Below, piece after piece: positions 17,254 to 25,997 of a stretch of 64,000 nucleotides of DNA (position 1 is its first letter; the number at the start of each line of letters is the position of its first letter). The stretch spans positions 3,060 to 67,059 of the forward strand of contig CAYSHP010000007.1 of NCBI GenBank assembly GCA_964430875.1, written 5' to 3'. A model generated the notes under the pieces. The model searched no databases. It saw only the letters and a program-made list of their open reading frames with translations, and was not told where the DNA came from. A program made the translations under genes and the position numbers. This DNA is from M55B127 sp035269185 (GTDB lineage: Bacteria; Bacillota; Halanaerobiia; Halanaerobiales; M55B127).

Positions 17254-19644
17254 TTACTCATTCTTATTTTTTCCTTTGAACTCTGCTGCTTTAGCTGCTT
17301 TTTCTTCCATAACCTCTTTTACTTTTTGGTGAACTTCGTCCGCTGGTCTATCAAACATTAATTCAATTGCTTCATCAATATTACTTATTGAATAAAGTTG
17401 AAACTTGTCATCTTTTATAGCATTAATAACTTCTTCTTCTAGCATGAGATTATCTTTATTTTGTTCAGGTATTATTACACCCTGAGTACCTGTTATTTCT
17501 TTATTTTTACAGACTTTATAGAAACCTTCTATTTTCTCATTTACTCCCCCGATAGGCTGTATTTTCCCCTTCTGGTTCATAGAACCAGTAATTGCTAAAT
17601 CCTGTCTGATTGGATATTCAGATATTGAAGAAAGAATTGCAATTAATTCAGCTGCTGTTGCAGAATCTCCTTCAATTCCACCATAGCTTTGTTCAAATGC
17701 TAAAGATACATTTAAACTTAAGGGAGTATCTTTTGCATATTTATTTCCTAAATATCCAGAGAAGATTAAGACAGCTTTGTTGTGGATCTTACCACTCATA
17801 TCAGCTTCACGTTCAATATTGATAACTCCTTCTTGACCCATAAAGGTCTGAGCTGTAATTCTAGTCGGGCGTCCGAAAGAATACTGACCAGTTTGATATA
17901 CAGATAAACCATTAATCTGACCGGACTCGTCTCCATCTACATCAACTAGAATATGCTCATCTTCAATTTTTTCCTGGATTTTTTCTTCAATAAGATTCGA
18001 TCTTCTGATCTTTTCATCTATAGCTTTTTTAACATCTTCTCTTTCTACTAAGTCATGACTATTAACATCTGATAAAGCATCTGCTTCATAGATCAATTCT
18101 AATATTTGGTTAAATTTAGCTGTCATCTTATCCTTGTCTTCTGACATCCTGCTTCCATATTCAATTACTTTTGAAACAGCTTCTGGCTTAAAGTGATTTA
18201 AACCTTCTTTTCTACAGATAGAAGCTATAAAGGAAGCAAAGTTTTTCATATTTTCTTCATTTCTTTTCATTTCATAATCAAATGCTGCTCTAATTTTAAA
18301 TAGTTTTTTGAATTCTTCATCATAATGGTAAAGTAACTGATAGATATATGGGTTACCTATTAATATTACTTTAACATCTATAGGTACTCCCTCTGGTTTT
18401 AGACCACTAATTGGAATACTTCTGTATTGTTCACCTATATTTTCAACCACTATCTCCTGGTTTATGAGGATCCTTTTTAATGTTTCCCAGGCAAAAGGCT
18501 TAGTTAAAAGGTCTTTTACCTTCATAATGAGGTATCCGCCGCTTGCCTCATGAATAGCCCCACTTTTTATCATTGTGAAATCAGTTGTTAAAGTACCAAA
18601 CTGACTTTTAGCCTCTATCTTACCAAATAGATTATAATAGGTTGGGTTTTGTTCAAAGATAACAGGTGCTCCATCAAGTTCTTTATTATCTACTATTAAG
18701 TTTACTTTATATCTTACGAAAAAGGAATCATCATTTTGCTGCTGTTGGAATAATTTCGAAAGGCTCTGATTTTGGCTATCCTGATCCCCATCTTTAAACT
18801 TATCTAGATGTTGTGTTATATCATGTTTTACTCTCTCTAAATACTGCTTTATTTCTTCAATATCATCATATTTTTCTTTTAAGTTTTCTATCCTGGGTTC
18901 TATTACATTAAGACTTAATTTTTTTTCCATTTCTTTCAACTTTTCCTGTGCTTCTGACTTTATATCTCTGATCCGCCTCATCATTTTTTCCATATCATTT
19001 TGAATTTCTTGACTTTTTTCGCGTAATTTACTTTTCTTTTCTTCATCTAATTTTTGAAATTCGTCTTGTTTGATTACATTACCTTCTTCATCTATAGGTA
19101 CAGGAACTGTACCTCTAGCTGTATTTTGCAAAGTAAATCCTTCTTTTCTAATTTCTTTATTAAATTCTTCCATGATTTCATTTGACTTTTCCTGGTACTG
19201 TTTCATGATCTTATCACGGGCTTCATCATACTCTTCACCCTGGAAAACTTCTGGAATCTCTTCTTTAAGATCCTTTATAATATTTTCCATATCACTTTCT
19301 AATCTTAAACCAGTACCCGGAGGTAATTTCATTGCTTTTGGTTTTTCAGGATTACCAAAATTAAACACATATACTACATCTTCGGGAACTTCTTTTTTAG
19401 CAGCTTTTTTATCTGCTATTGTTTTGGCATAAGTTGAACGTCCAGAACCACTTACACCAGATATATAGATGTTGTATCCTTCGTGTTCAATACGCATTCC
19501 AGTTTCTATTGCATCTACGGCTCTCTGTTGTCCTATTATTCCGTCTTCAAATGGTTCTAATTCAGCTGTGGATTCAAACGAGAAAATATCAGGATTACAT
19601 GCACACTTAAGTTCATCTACAGGAATATTGTAACCTTTTTCCAT
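17254..19644 (-). CDS. LonB-like ATP-dependent protease (AAA-Lon, YcbZ type)
   Basis: This 796-residue protein has an AAA region at the N-terminus whose P-loop reads GVSGSGRST, with arginine in place of the usual lysine as is common in this subgroup. A long helical insertion (about 180-290) follows, then the second AAA half and a C-terminal Lon protease domain (about 560-765). The Ser-Lys dyad is visible: serine in EGDSATAAE and lysine in GGVNEKIEGF. It lacks the Lon N-terminal substrate domain. ATG at 19644 is preceded by GGAGGTGG. An extended -10 promoter lies 30 bases upstream. It probably degrades damaged proteins in the cytoplasm. Confidence 0.93.
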   Translation of the reverse strand: MEKGYNIPVDELKCACNPDIFSFESTAELEPFEDGIIGQQRAVDAIETGMRIEHEGYNIYISGVSGSGRSTYAKTIADKKAAKKEVPEDVVYVFNFGNPEKPKAMKLPPGTGLRLESDMENIIKDLKEEIPEVFQGEEYDEARDKIMKQYQEKSNEIMEEFNKEIRKEGFTLQNTARGTVPVPIDEEGNVIKQDEFQKLDEEKKSKLREKSQEIQNDMEKMMRRIRDIKSEAQEKLKEMEKKLSLNVIEPRIENLKEKYDDIEEIKQYLERVKHDITQHLDKFKDGDQDSQNQSLSKLFQQQQNDDSFFVRYKVNLIVDNKELDGAPVIFEQNPTYYNLFGKIEAKSQFGTLTTDFTMIKSGAIHEASGGYLIMKVKDLLTKPFAWETLKRILINQEIVVENIGEQYRSIPISGLKPEGVPIDVKVILIGNPYIYQLLYHYDEEFKKLFKIRAAFDYEMKRNEENMKNFASFIASICRKEGLNHFKPEAVSKVIEYGSRMSEDKDKMTAKFNQILELIYEADALSDVNSHDLVEREDVKKAIDEKIRRSNLIEEKIQEKIEDEHILVDVDGDESGQINGLSVYQTGQYSFGRPTRITAQTFMGQEGVINIEREADMSGKIHNKAVLIFSGYLGNKYAKDTPLSLNVSLAFEQSYGGIEGDSATAAELIAILSSISEYPIRQDLAITGSMNQKGKIQPIGGVNEKIEGFYKVCKNKEITGTQGVIIPEQNKDNLMLEEEVINAIKDDKFQLYSISNIDEAIELMFDRPADEVHQKVKEVMEEKAAKAAEFKGKNKNE

Positions 19645-19673
19645 TGATTACCACCTCCGAAATTGTTAATTAA

Positions 19674-19682
19674 ATTATACCA
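19674..19682 (-). promoter_or_regulatory. extended -10 promoter of the lonB-like gene
   Basis: On the minus strand TGGTATAAT is a consensus extended -10 element (19674-19682), with a weak TTTATT at the -35 distance. Transcription would start about 20-25 bases before the start codon region. It lies downstream of the terminator at 19757-19787, so the protease gene does not depend on transcripts coming from further upstream. Confidence 0.6.
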
Positions 19683-19756
19683 TAGTCACGAAGGTAAATA
19701 AAAGTCTAGAGAAGAATTATTAACATTCTAATCTTCATAAAAACTTTACTACAAAT

Positions 19757-19909
19757 TAAAAAACCCTATCTGAGATAACAGATAGGGAAGGGGTGTCATA
19801 AAATTTATTTAACTTTTGCTTGTTAATTTATAAGCAATTAAAATGTTTTAAAAAGTTTCTTATTTATCGATTTCAAAGATAGTATAACATAATTAATTAC
19901 TTTGTGCAA
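19757..19909 (-). ncRNA. candidate small RNA or leader: promoter plus terminator without a gene
   Basis: In the 323-base gap between the hydantoinase and protease genes, a strong minus-strand promoter is followed by a terminator and no convincing ORF. TTGCAC (19904-19909), 17 bases, and TATACT (19881-19886) with a TG extension would start an RNA near 19874. It contains an internal TTGCTT/AAGCAA hairpin. It ends at a nine-base-pair hairpin CCCTATCTG/CAGATAGGG (19764-19787) followed by six T. The predicted RNA is about 115 bases. The terminator may also end the hydantoinase transcript. A 16-codon ATG frame overlaps the terminator but has no ribosome site. Confidence 0.5.
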
Positions 19910-19967
19910 GGTTTCACAATAATTTTTTTAATTTTTTTTCTCCTCTCTTATTTCTAAGCTAATTAAC

Positions 19968-21356
19968 TTAATATAAAGAACTTTTATCGGCCTTAATAAA
20001 CTGTCCATCTCCCCTATTTCCACGATAAGCACCTTGATTTACAACTAGATTACCGCGGCTAATAGTAGTTACTGGATAACCTGATACTTCAATATGGTTA
20101 TATGGACTATAGCCGGCATTAGAATGCATAAACATAGCTTCTAATTTTCTTGATTTGGCAGGGTCAAAAATAACTAAGTCAGCATCTGTATTTTCTTTTA
20201 GACTACCTTTTTGTGGATAAAGTCCAAATATTTTAGCGGGATTAGTAGATAATTTATTTATTATATCTACTAAATCCATACCTTTTTTAGTACCAAAATG
20301 ATGAATTAAAGGTAAAAGAGTTTCTGAACCAGGTATTCCCGGTAAAGTATTAAAAACATCATCACCCATTTTCTTTTGAGCAATATCAAAGGAACAATGA
20401 TCAGTTGCTACTACATCAATATTATTTTGTAATAAACCATCCCATAATTTTTTATTATCCTCTTCGGTTCTAAGAGGAGGAGTCATAAAATAAAGATAAC
20501 TATCTTCTCTATTAAGAAATCCTCTATTTAAAAGCAAATAATGTGGTGCTGTTTCTGCCTTTAAATTTATGCCTTTCGCTTGATTTTTTCTTAATACTTC
20601 TAAACCTTCTTTTGACGATAAATGTACAATATAGCCTGGCATGTTAAACATTTTTATCAATTCAGCTATATTATCCACTGCTTTTGCTTCTGCTTGTCCG
20701 GTTCTAATATCTGGATGGTATTTAAGATCTGTCTTACCCTCTTTTTTATATTTTTCTTCATTTTTTTCAATAATTTCATTATCTTCAGCATGTACAATAG
20801 GTAAAAGTTCCATTTGTTTTAAAGTTTTAAATAGCTCATAAAGTTTATCTTCTTCAATTAAATAACCTGCTCTGCGGTAAGTTGTAAATATCTTAATTGA
20901 ACTTATTCCTTCATCTTTTACTTTTCTTAATTGCTGAGGACTTAATTCATCAAAATGAGTAACTGTTTGATGAAAGGTATAGTCTACAACTGCATCCCGG
21001 GCCTCCTTTTTCCTATTATCTAAAGAGTCCTTAAAAGTCCGGTCTCTTTCATGTTCATCATCAATGAAATCTATAAAAGTTGTTACTCCGCCAAAGGCAG
21101 AAGCAATCGAACCACTGTAAAAATCATCAGCTGTAACCGTGTTACGTGATTTTAAAAGATAATGGGTGTGGGCATCAATGATACCCGGAAAAACATATGA
21201 ACCTTCTGCATCTATTACATTACTTTCTCTAACTTCAGATTCATTAAAATCTTCTGGTTTAGCAACTTTTTTTATATACTCATCCTCAATTAAAATATTC
21301 ATTTGCTCTATAGTATTTTCTTTAACTACTTGACCGTTTTTTATATAAATACTCAT
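19968..21356 (-). CDS. dihydropyrimidinase/D-hydantoinase family amidohydrolase
   Basis: This 462-residue zinc enzyme opens cyclic amide rings such as dihydropyrimidines or hydantoins. Metal ligands are visible: His63 and His65 (DAHTH), the carboxylated Lys155 (SIKIFTTYR), His189 (VHAED), a later histidine in YIVHLSS, and aspartate in ATDHCSFD. Length and order match HydA/HyuA. The ATG at 21354-21356 is chosen over TTG one codon earlier because AGGAGG lies six bases before the ATG. A HyuA relative belongs to the ygeW-ygeY-ssnA purine cluster of enterobacteria. Those partners are 30 kb away in this window, so it may serve the same pathway. The exact substrate is uncertain. Confidence 0.9.
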   Translation of the reverse strand: MSIYIKNGQVVKENTIEQMNILIEDEYIKKVAKPEDFNESEVRESNVIDAEGSYVFPGIIDAHTHYLLKSRNTVTADDFYSGSIASAFGGVTTFIDFIDDEHERDRTFKDSLDNRKKEARDAVVDYTFHQTVTHFDELSPQQLRKVKDEGISSIKIFTTYRRAGYLIEEDKLYELFKTLKQMELLPIVHAEDNEIIEKNEEKYKKEGKTDLKYHPDIRTGQAEAKAVDNIAELIKMFNMPGYIVHLSSKEGLEVLRKNQAKGINLKAETAPHYLLLNRGFLNREDSYLYFMTPPLRTEEDNKKLWDGLLQNNIDVVATDHCSFDIAQKKMGDDVFNTLPGIPGSETLLPLIHHFGTKKGMDLVDIINKLSTNPAKIFGLYPQKGSLKENTDADLVIFDPAKSRKLEAMFMHSNAGYSPYNHIEVSGYPVTTISRGNLVVNQGAYRGNRGDGQFIKADKSSLY

Positions 21357-21380
21357 CAAATACCTCCTTTTTAAGATAAA

Positions 21381-21411
21381 AAGAAAAGCCTATCTAAATT
21401 GAAGATAGGCT
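21381..21411 (-). terminator. terminator after phoU
   Basis: On the minus strand AGCCTATCT and AGATAGGCT form a perfect nine-base-pair stem (21387-21411), followed by TTTCTTTTT. It separates phoU from the hydantoinase gene, whose ribosome site comes directly after. Confidence 0.88.
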
Positions 21412-21439
21412 CTTTAATAAATATATTATTTAATACTTC

Positions 21440-22093
21440 TTAATATTTTGTTCTCTTTTTAGTTAAGATGAATATTGTTTCTTCTCCAATATTAGTAGCA
21501 TGGTCTCCAATTCTTTCTAATGATTTAGCAACCTTTGTAAATCTAAAAACCTGATTAATATTTTGTAGGTCTTCTTTATCACTTGCAAGTTTCAAGTTTT
21601 TATTATAGATCTGTTCATATATGTTGTCCACTCTTTCATCCTGTCTACAAGCAGCTTCTGCAAGATCAGCATTTTTAGTAATAAATGCTTCAAGTACAAC
21701 ATCAAGCATATCCTTTACTATGCTTGCTAATTCAGGAATCATAACTAAAGATTGTAAATATTCTTCATTTTTTAATTCAAGAACAATCTCTGCTATGTTT
21801 GTAGCATGGTCGGCAATTCTTTCTAAGTCACTGGAAATCTTAACAAGAGCGATACAGTATTGAGTATCACTCAAGAGGGGTTTGTCGAGCGATAATAATC
21901 GGGTAACTTCTTCTTCAATCGTAACCTGGTAGCTGTCCATGACATCATCTCGATTTATAACGTCTCTGGCTAGATCTGCATCTTTTTCATCGAGCGCTTT
22001 AATAGCGTTTTGTAGCATCTCTTCAGCAACTTCACTCATGTTACTTAGATCATCAAGTAGTTGTTTTCTTCTCTCCTCATAAACCTGTTCCAT
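21440..22093 (-). CDS. phoU: PhoU-family phosphate regulator
   Basis: This 217-residue protein has the two tandem three-helix PhoU repeats. In each, the metal-binding pattern is recognisable: DLERIADHATNIAE in the first and SLERIGDHATNIGE in the second. PhoU links the Pst phosphate importer to the PhoR kinase and restrains phosphate uptake. No pst or pho genes are adjacent, so it is an orphan copy here. The ribosome site AAGGGG is rather far (about 14 bases) from the ATG at 22093. A terminator follows the gene. Confidence 0.95.
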   Translation of the reverse strand: MEQVYEERRKQLLDDLSNMSEVAEEMLQNAIKALDEKDADLARDVINRDDVMDSYQVTIEEEVTRLLSLDKPLLSDTQYCIALVKISSDLERIADHATNIAEIVLELKNEEYLQSLVMIPELASIVKDMLDVVLEAFITKNADLAEAACRQDERVDNIYEQIYNKNLKLASDKEDLQNINQVFRFTKVAKSLERIGDHATNIGEETIFILTKKRTKY

Positions 22094-22190
22094 ATAGACA
22101 CTTCAGCCCCTTCTTTAAAAATAATTATCCTTTTATCATATATTCTCTATTAGGGTGTAAAATCCTCCCTTATTTCTTGACTATATTAGT

Positions 22191-22856
22191 TTACTTTTGT
22201 CTAATTTCTAAACCTTCTTTTAATACAGCAATAAATTCATCTAAGATATCTTCTAACTCCTGGTCAGGAATAGGCATTTTATTTATATTATTTTCAATTA
22301 ACTCTCGATAAGAAAAATCATATTGTTCGGTTACATAATCGAGAAGTGACATTGAAATACGGCTTACTAAAAAAGATAAAAACTGACTATCGATATCTGA
22401 ACGTAATTTCCCATTTTTTTGAGCCTCTATTATATAATCTTCAAAATACTGATCAGACCTTTTTTTAAGCTCGACTCCTATATTTCCTAACTCATCTATT
22501 AAACTCTCATTCATTGCATTCAATATTAATTTTGAATACTTTGGATGAGTGAGGTCAAAACGAGCTCCTTCTAAATGCATGGTTTTTAGCATTACAAAAA
22601 AGTCTTTTTTAGTTTTAGAAATGTTTTCACTTATGAAATTTAGTTTTTTTTCACCAGCTTGGTCTAATAAATAAAGGTATAGGTCTTTTTTATTATCAAA
22701 GTACTGATACATACTCCCTTTTGAGATCCCGGCTTCTTTCACAATATGATTTATAGAAGCAGAATTATAATCATTAACCGCAAATTCTTTTAAAGCCACC
22801 TTAAATATCTTATTTCTTTTTTCATCATTCAAATTAAAAAAGGTTTCCTTTGGCAT
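22191..22856 (-). CDS. TetR-family repressor (divergent partner)
   Basis: This 221-residue regulator carries the TetR helix-turn-helix near residues 12-58, with the strong SKGSMYQYFDNKKDLYLYLL recognition and helix-4 pattern. The remainder is an all-helical ligand domain. I use ATG at 22854-22856, with AAGGAGA eight bases before it, instead of the frame opening at 22880. It is a paralogue of the plus-strand TetR at 23035 (both open MPxxTFxNL and share SKGSMYQYF). The two stand back to back around an operator cluster. Autoregulation and control of the exporter are likely. The inducer is unknown. Confidence 0.92.
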   Translation of the reverse strand: MPKETFFNLNDEKRNKIFKVALKEFAVNDYNSASINHIVKEAGISKGSMYQYFDNKKDLYLYLLDQAGEKKLNFISENISKTKKDFFVMLKTMHLEGARFDLTHPKYSKLILNAMNESLIDELGNIGVELKKRSDQYFEDYIIEAQKNGKLRSDIDSQFLSFLVSRISMSLLDYVTEQYDFSYRELIENNINKMPIPDQELEDILDEFIAVLKEGLEIRQK

Positions 22857-22874
22857 AAATCCATCTCCTTTAAC

Positions 22875-23016
22875 GACCATCTGGTCATAATTATAATATA
22901 AAATTAGCAGGCTGTCAAAGTTTTTATGACCAAGTGGTCTTTTTTTCTAATATTCTCTTGACAAGGGTTTGAGGGTGTGTTAATATATGACCAAGTGGTC
23001 GTATGACCGGGTAGTC
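22875..23016. promoter_or_regulatory. four-copy TetR operator array
   Basis: Four dodecamer palindromes lie between the two tetR genes: GACCATCTGGTC (22875-22886), GACCAAGTGGTC (22928-22939 and 22989-23000) and GACCGGGTAGTC (23005-23016). The consensus is GACCannTGGTC. One copy lies next to the minus-strand start, one upstream of the plus-strand -35, and two directly after the -10. This suits repression of both divergent genes by one or both TetR proteins. Confidence 0.85.
22958..22986 (+). promoter_or_regulatory. promoter of the tetR-ABC exporter operon
   Basis: TTGACA (22958-22963) and TAATAT (22981-22986) are separated by 17 bases, an excellent consensus promoter. The predicted start lies inside the third and fourth operator copies, so bound repressor would block initiation. 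Confidence 0.85.
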
Positions 23017-23034
23017 TTTTTTAGGAGGTGAAAC

Positions 23035-23664
23035 ATGCCCTTAAGTACATTTTATAATTTAGACCCCAAAAAACAAGAAAAAATTGTCGATATATCTATC
23101 AAAGAATTTGCTAAATATGGATATAAAAATACCACTGTTAGCAGTATAGCTAAAAAGGCAAAAATATCAAAGGGAAGTATGTATCAATATTTTAAAAGCA
23201 AGGAAGAACTATATATCTATATATTTGATATATCATATAGAGATAAAAAAAGACACATTAAAAATGCAATTAATATAAATGAACTTGAAGATTTCTTCAG
23301 CTTATTAGAAACATTATTTATGGAAGCTTATCTCTTCTCTTTAAAACATCCTAATCTTCAGAAGATCTATTTTGATTTATTGAAAAACACTAATCGAAAA
23401 TTGAAAAATAAAGTTTTAAATAGATACAAAACTGATTTAGAAAATGATAATTTCAATTACCTACATTATTTGAAACAAGAAATTGATAAAAAAAAGATTA
23501 AAAGTGGTGTAGATAAAAAGTTAGCAGCTTTTATAGTTTCTTCTTTTTTAGAAAATTTTTCATTACTGCTTATTGAAAAAGATATTTTAACTAAAAATAT
23601 GGAGATTCAAAAATATATAAAAAACTTTATAAAGATTTTAAAAAATGGTATTAAAAAAGATTAA
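23035..23664 (+). CDS. TetR-family repressor heading an exporter operon
   Basis: This 209-residue TetR protein has its helix-turn-helix at about 10-55 (ISKGSMYQYFKSKEELYIYI). The ATG at 23035 is preceded by AGGAGGTG. It begins a five-gene operon: a small membrane protein, an ABC ATPase and two ABC-2 permeases, all within 20 bases of each other. The most direct reading is that it senses a toxic substrate and releases the operators upstream. Similarity to the divergent TetR suggests both may bind the same sites, possibly competing or forming mixed occupancy. Confidence 0.92.
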   Translation: MPLSTFYNLDPKKQEKIVDISIKEFAKYGYKNTTVSSIAKKAKISKGSMYQYFKSKEELYIYIFDISYRDKKRHIKNAININELEDFFSLLETLFMEAYLFSLKHPNLQKIYFDLLKNTNRKLKNKVLNRYKTDLENDNFNYLHYLKQEIDKKKIKSGVDKKLAAFIVSSFLENFSLLLIEKDILTKNMEIQKYIKNFIKILKNGIKKD

Positions 23665-23681
23665 TTGAAAGGAGTATTAAA

Positions 23682-24080
23682 ATGTTATTTAAAATTATTT
23701 GTTATGTGTTGGCATCTACTGCTTTTTTAAAAGGACTTGTTGGTATTTTTGCACACCAATTATTATATGGTTGGGCTGAGAAACATTATGGTAAAAAAGG
23801 TAAATCTTTTACTGTTAATCTACTTTTATTTTATGCATTTACAATATTAATACTAACTTGGTATGCTACTCTTTTTCAGTATACAGAATATGGATGGATT
23901 CTAACAACATTTATTACCTTAATGTCTATAAAAACTGTCGGCTTAACTTTTAAATGGAAAAAAGCATCTCAAAAGTTTGTTTCTTTCATTAAAAATAGTG
24001 GTAAAAAACTCTGGCTTTTAGATGTTGTTGTAATTATTTTAAGTCTTGTCTTTTTTGGACTTGGATACTTTGTCTATTAA
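23682..24080 (+). CDS. small four-helix membrane protein of unknown function
   Basis: This 132-residue protein has about four hydrophobic segments (near 3-25, 48-68, 72-92 and 108-130) separated by short lysine-rich loops. I do not recognise the family. It lies 17 bases downstream of tetR and 18 upstream of the ABC ATPase gene, with its own AAGGAG site, so it is made with the exporter. It could be an accessory subunit or an independent efflux or permeability component. Nothing in the sequence decides this. Confidence 0.75.
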   Translation: MLFKIICYVLASTAFLKGLVGIFAHQLLYGWAEKHYGKKGKSFTVNLLLFYAFTILILTWYATLFQYTEYGWILTTFITLMSIKTVGLTFKWKKASQKFVSFIKNSGKKLWLLDVVVIILSLVFFGLGYFVY

Positions 24081-24098
24081 AATAAGGAGGAATTTAAA

Positions 24099-24953
24099 GT
24101 GATAGAAGTTAAAAATTTATTTCATAAGTATGATAATCAATCAGAATATGCCGTCAATGATGTCTCTTTTAAAATAAATAAAGGCGAGATATTTGGGTTT
24201 TTAGGTCCAAGTGGGGCCGGCAAAAGCACTGTACAAAACATTATGACTGGCCTTTTAGAATTACAAAAAGGTGATATCTTATATAATAATAGTTCTTTAG
24301 ATCAAATGGGGCTTGATTTTTTTAATCAAATAGGAGTTTCATTTGAGCACCCTAATCTTTACAGTAAACTCAGTGGTTATGAAAACCTTAAATACTATGC
24401 TGGTCTATTTGATGTACCTACAAAAGAGCCCGAATACCTTTTAAACCAGGTAGGTTTAAAAGAAGCAGCAGATAAAGAAGCCAAAAGTTACTCTAAAGGC
24501 ATGAAACAAAGATTAGTATTTGCAAGGGCTTTACTTAATGATCCAAAGATTCTTTTTTTAGATGAACCATTATCCGGTTTAGACCCTTCTATAGCCAGAG
24601 AAATTAAAAATATAATTATTAATAAAAAGAAAAATAAAACTACCATCTTTCTCACCACTCATAATATGTTCGTTGCAGAAGAATTATGTGATAAGGTCGC
24701 CTTTATTAATGAAGGTGAAATAGTAGCTTTAGATACTCCCCGTAATTTAAAATTAAGGTACGGTGAAAAGTCGGTTAAAGTAGAATACAAACAAGATAAT
24801 AACCTACAAAAAGAATATCTGTTTCCTGAAAATCAAGCAGATAATTTAAGATTAAAAAAATTAATAGGTAGTAATAACATAGAAACAATACATTCTCAGG
24901 AGGCCACCTTAGAACAGATTTTTATTAAAATAACCGGTAGGGAGTTGGCATAG
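24099..24953 (+). CDS. ABC transporter ATP-binding protein (ABC-2 exporter)
   Basis: This 284-residue ATPase has Walker A GPSGAGKST, the signature YSKGMKQRL and Walker B LFLDEPLSGLDP with a downstream switch histidine (TTHN). The SKGMKQR form is typical of drug/antibiotic-type ABC-2 exporters. A C-terminal extension of about 70 residues follows the nucleotide-binding domain. The start is GTG at 24099 with AAGGAGG nine bases upstream. It is followed without a gap by its two permeases. Confidence 0.94.
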   Translation: MIEVKNLFHKYDNQSEYAVNDVSFKINKGEIFGFLGPSGAGKSTVQNIMTGLLELQKGDILYNNSSLDQMGLDFFNQIGVSFEHPNLYSKLSGYENLKYYAGLFDVPTKEPEYLLNQVGLKEAADKEAKSYSKGMKQRLVFARALLNDPKILFLDEPLSGLDPSIAREIKNIIINKKKNKTTIFLTTHNMFVAEELCDKVAFINEGEIVALDTPRNLKLRYGEKSVKVEYKQDNNLQKEYLFPENQADNLRLKKLIGSNNIETIHSQEATLEQIFIKITGRELA

Positions 24954-25997
24954 ATGCTAAACAAATATTTAAATTTAACCAAACAAAATCTTACTATTTT
25001 AATGAGAAACAATTTTCACTTAATTGTTATTGGATTAGCAGTCATTATGGTAATCTTAGTTAATTTCGTGATACCTGGCCAAGTAAAAATTACACCTAAA
25101 GAGCTCTTTTTTGATAATACTAATAATAATATAGTGCAGGATTATTTATTAAAAAATGATGTACAAAAAGATCGCTTTGTCGATAGTGAAAAAAAATTAT
25201 ATGAAAGATTAAATCAGAATAGTAATACACTCGGAGTAATAATTGATGGTAATAAAGATAATACTTCCTTTACCATTATTGGACAGGGCAATGAAAATGA
25301 TGAAGCATTTAATCTATTAAGTGCAGCCATGGCAAATTTAATTGACAGAATAAAAAATAATCAAAATGAAAATATTAATATTCAATATTTAAGGCCTCAA
25401 CAACCTAATATTCCTTTTAACCAAAAATTAATACCTATAATTATCTTTACAGAAGTTATCTTGTTAGGTTTTCTCTTGGTCGCAGTTATTGTCTTTCAGG
25501 AAAAAGAAGAAGGCGGTATTAAGGCCTTTCGGGTAAGCCCAGCTAATACTATTGTATATATTTTATCTAAAGTTAGTGCTAATCTAATATTAGCTTATCT
25601 ATATCTCTTAATTGTACTTTTATTTACATTAGGTTTTAATGTGAATTACTTAAATATATTTGTTTTAACTACTTTAGGCAGTATATTAATGACGCTTTTA
25701 GGTTTGAGTATTAGTGTGTTTTTTAAAAACTTAGAAGAATTTATTTTTGTAGCTTTAATTGTATTATCAATACTTGCATTACCTATGATGACTTATTTAA
25801 CTCCATCATTTTCACCAGATTTCTTTAGATTTTTACCTTCTTATTCTGTACTTTTTGGATTAAGAGAATTACTATTTACCTCTGGCAAAAACTCCATATT
25901 ATTTAATTTAAATATGTTATTAGTATTAGAAGGTATTGGAATGTTCATTATAGCTACCTGGTCTGTGAATAGAAAACTAATGAAGGAGGGTAAATAA
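24954..25997 (+). CDS. ABC-2 type permease
   Basis: This 347-residue permease has the ABC-2 layout: one N-terminal transmembrane helix (about 20-40), a large extracytoplasmic domain (about 45-155), then five helices (from about 160 to the end) with an EKEEGGIKAFRVSP coupling segment. It begins immediately after the ATPase stop and its own stop overlaps the next gene's ATG by one base. It should form a heterodimer with the following permease. The exported compound is unknown. Confidence 0.9.
   Translation: MLNKYLNLTKQNLTILMRNNFHLIVIGLAVIMVILVNFVIPGQVKITPKELFFDNTNNNIVQDYLLKNDVQKDRFVDSEKKLYERLNQNSNTLGVIIDGNKDNTSFTIIGQGNENDEAFNLLSAAMANLIDRIKNNQNENINIQYLRPQQPNIPFNQKLIPIIIFTEVILLGFLLVAVIVFQEKEEGGIKAFRVSPANTIVYILSKVSANLILAYLYLLIVLLFTLGFNVNYLNIFVLTTLGSILMTLLGLSISVFFKNLEEFIFVALIVLSILALPMMTYLTPSFSPDFFRFLPSYSVLFGLRELLFTSGKNSILFNLNMLLVLEGIGMFIIATWSVNRKLMKEGK

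Noticed and set aside
17254..19644. Inactive protease because the P-loop lysine is arginine
   Set aside because: This change is common in this LonB/YcbZ-type subgroup and the Ser-Lys protease dyad is intact, so it is not evidence of inactivation.
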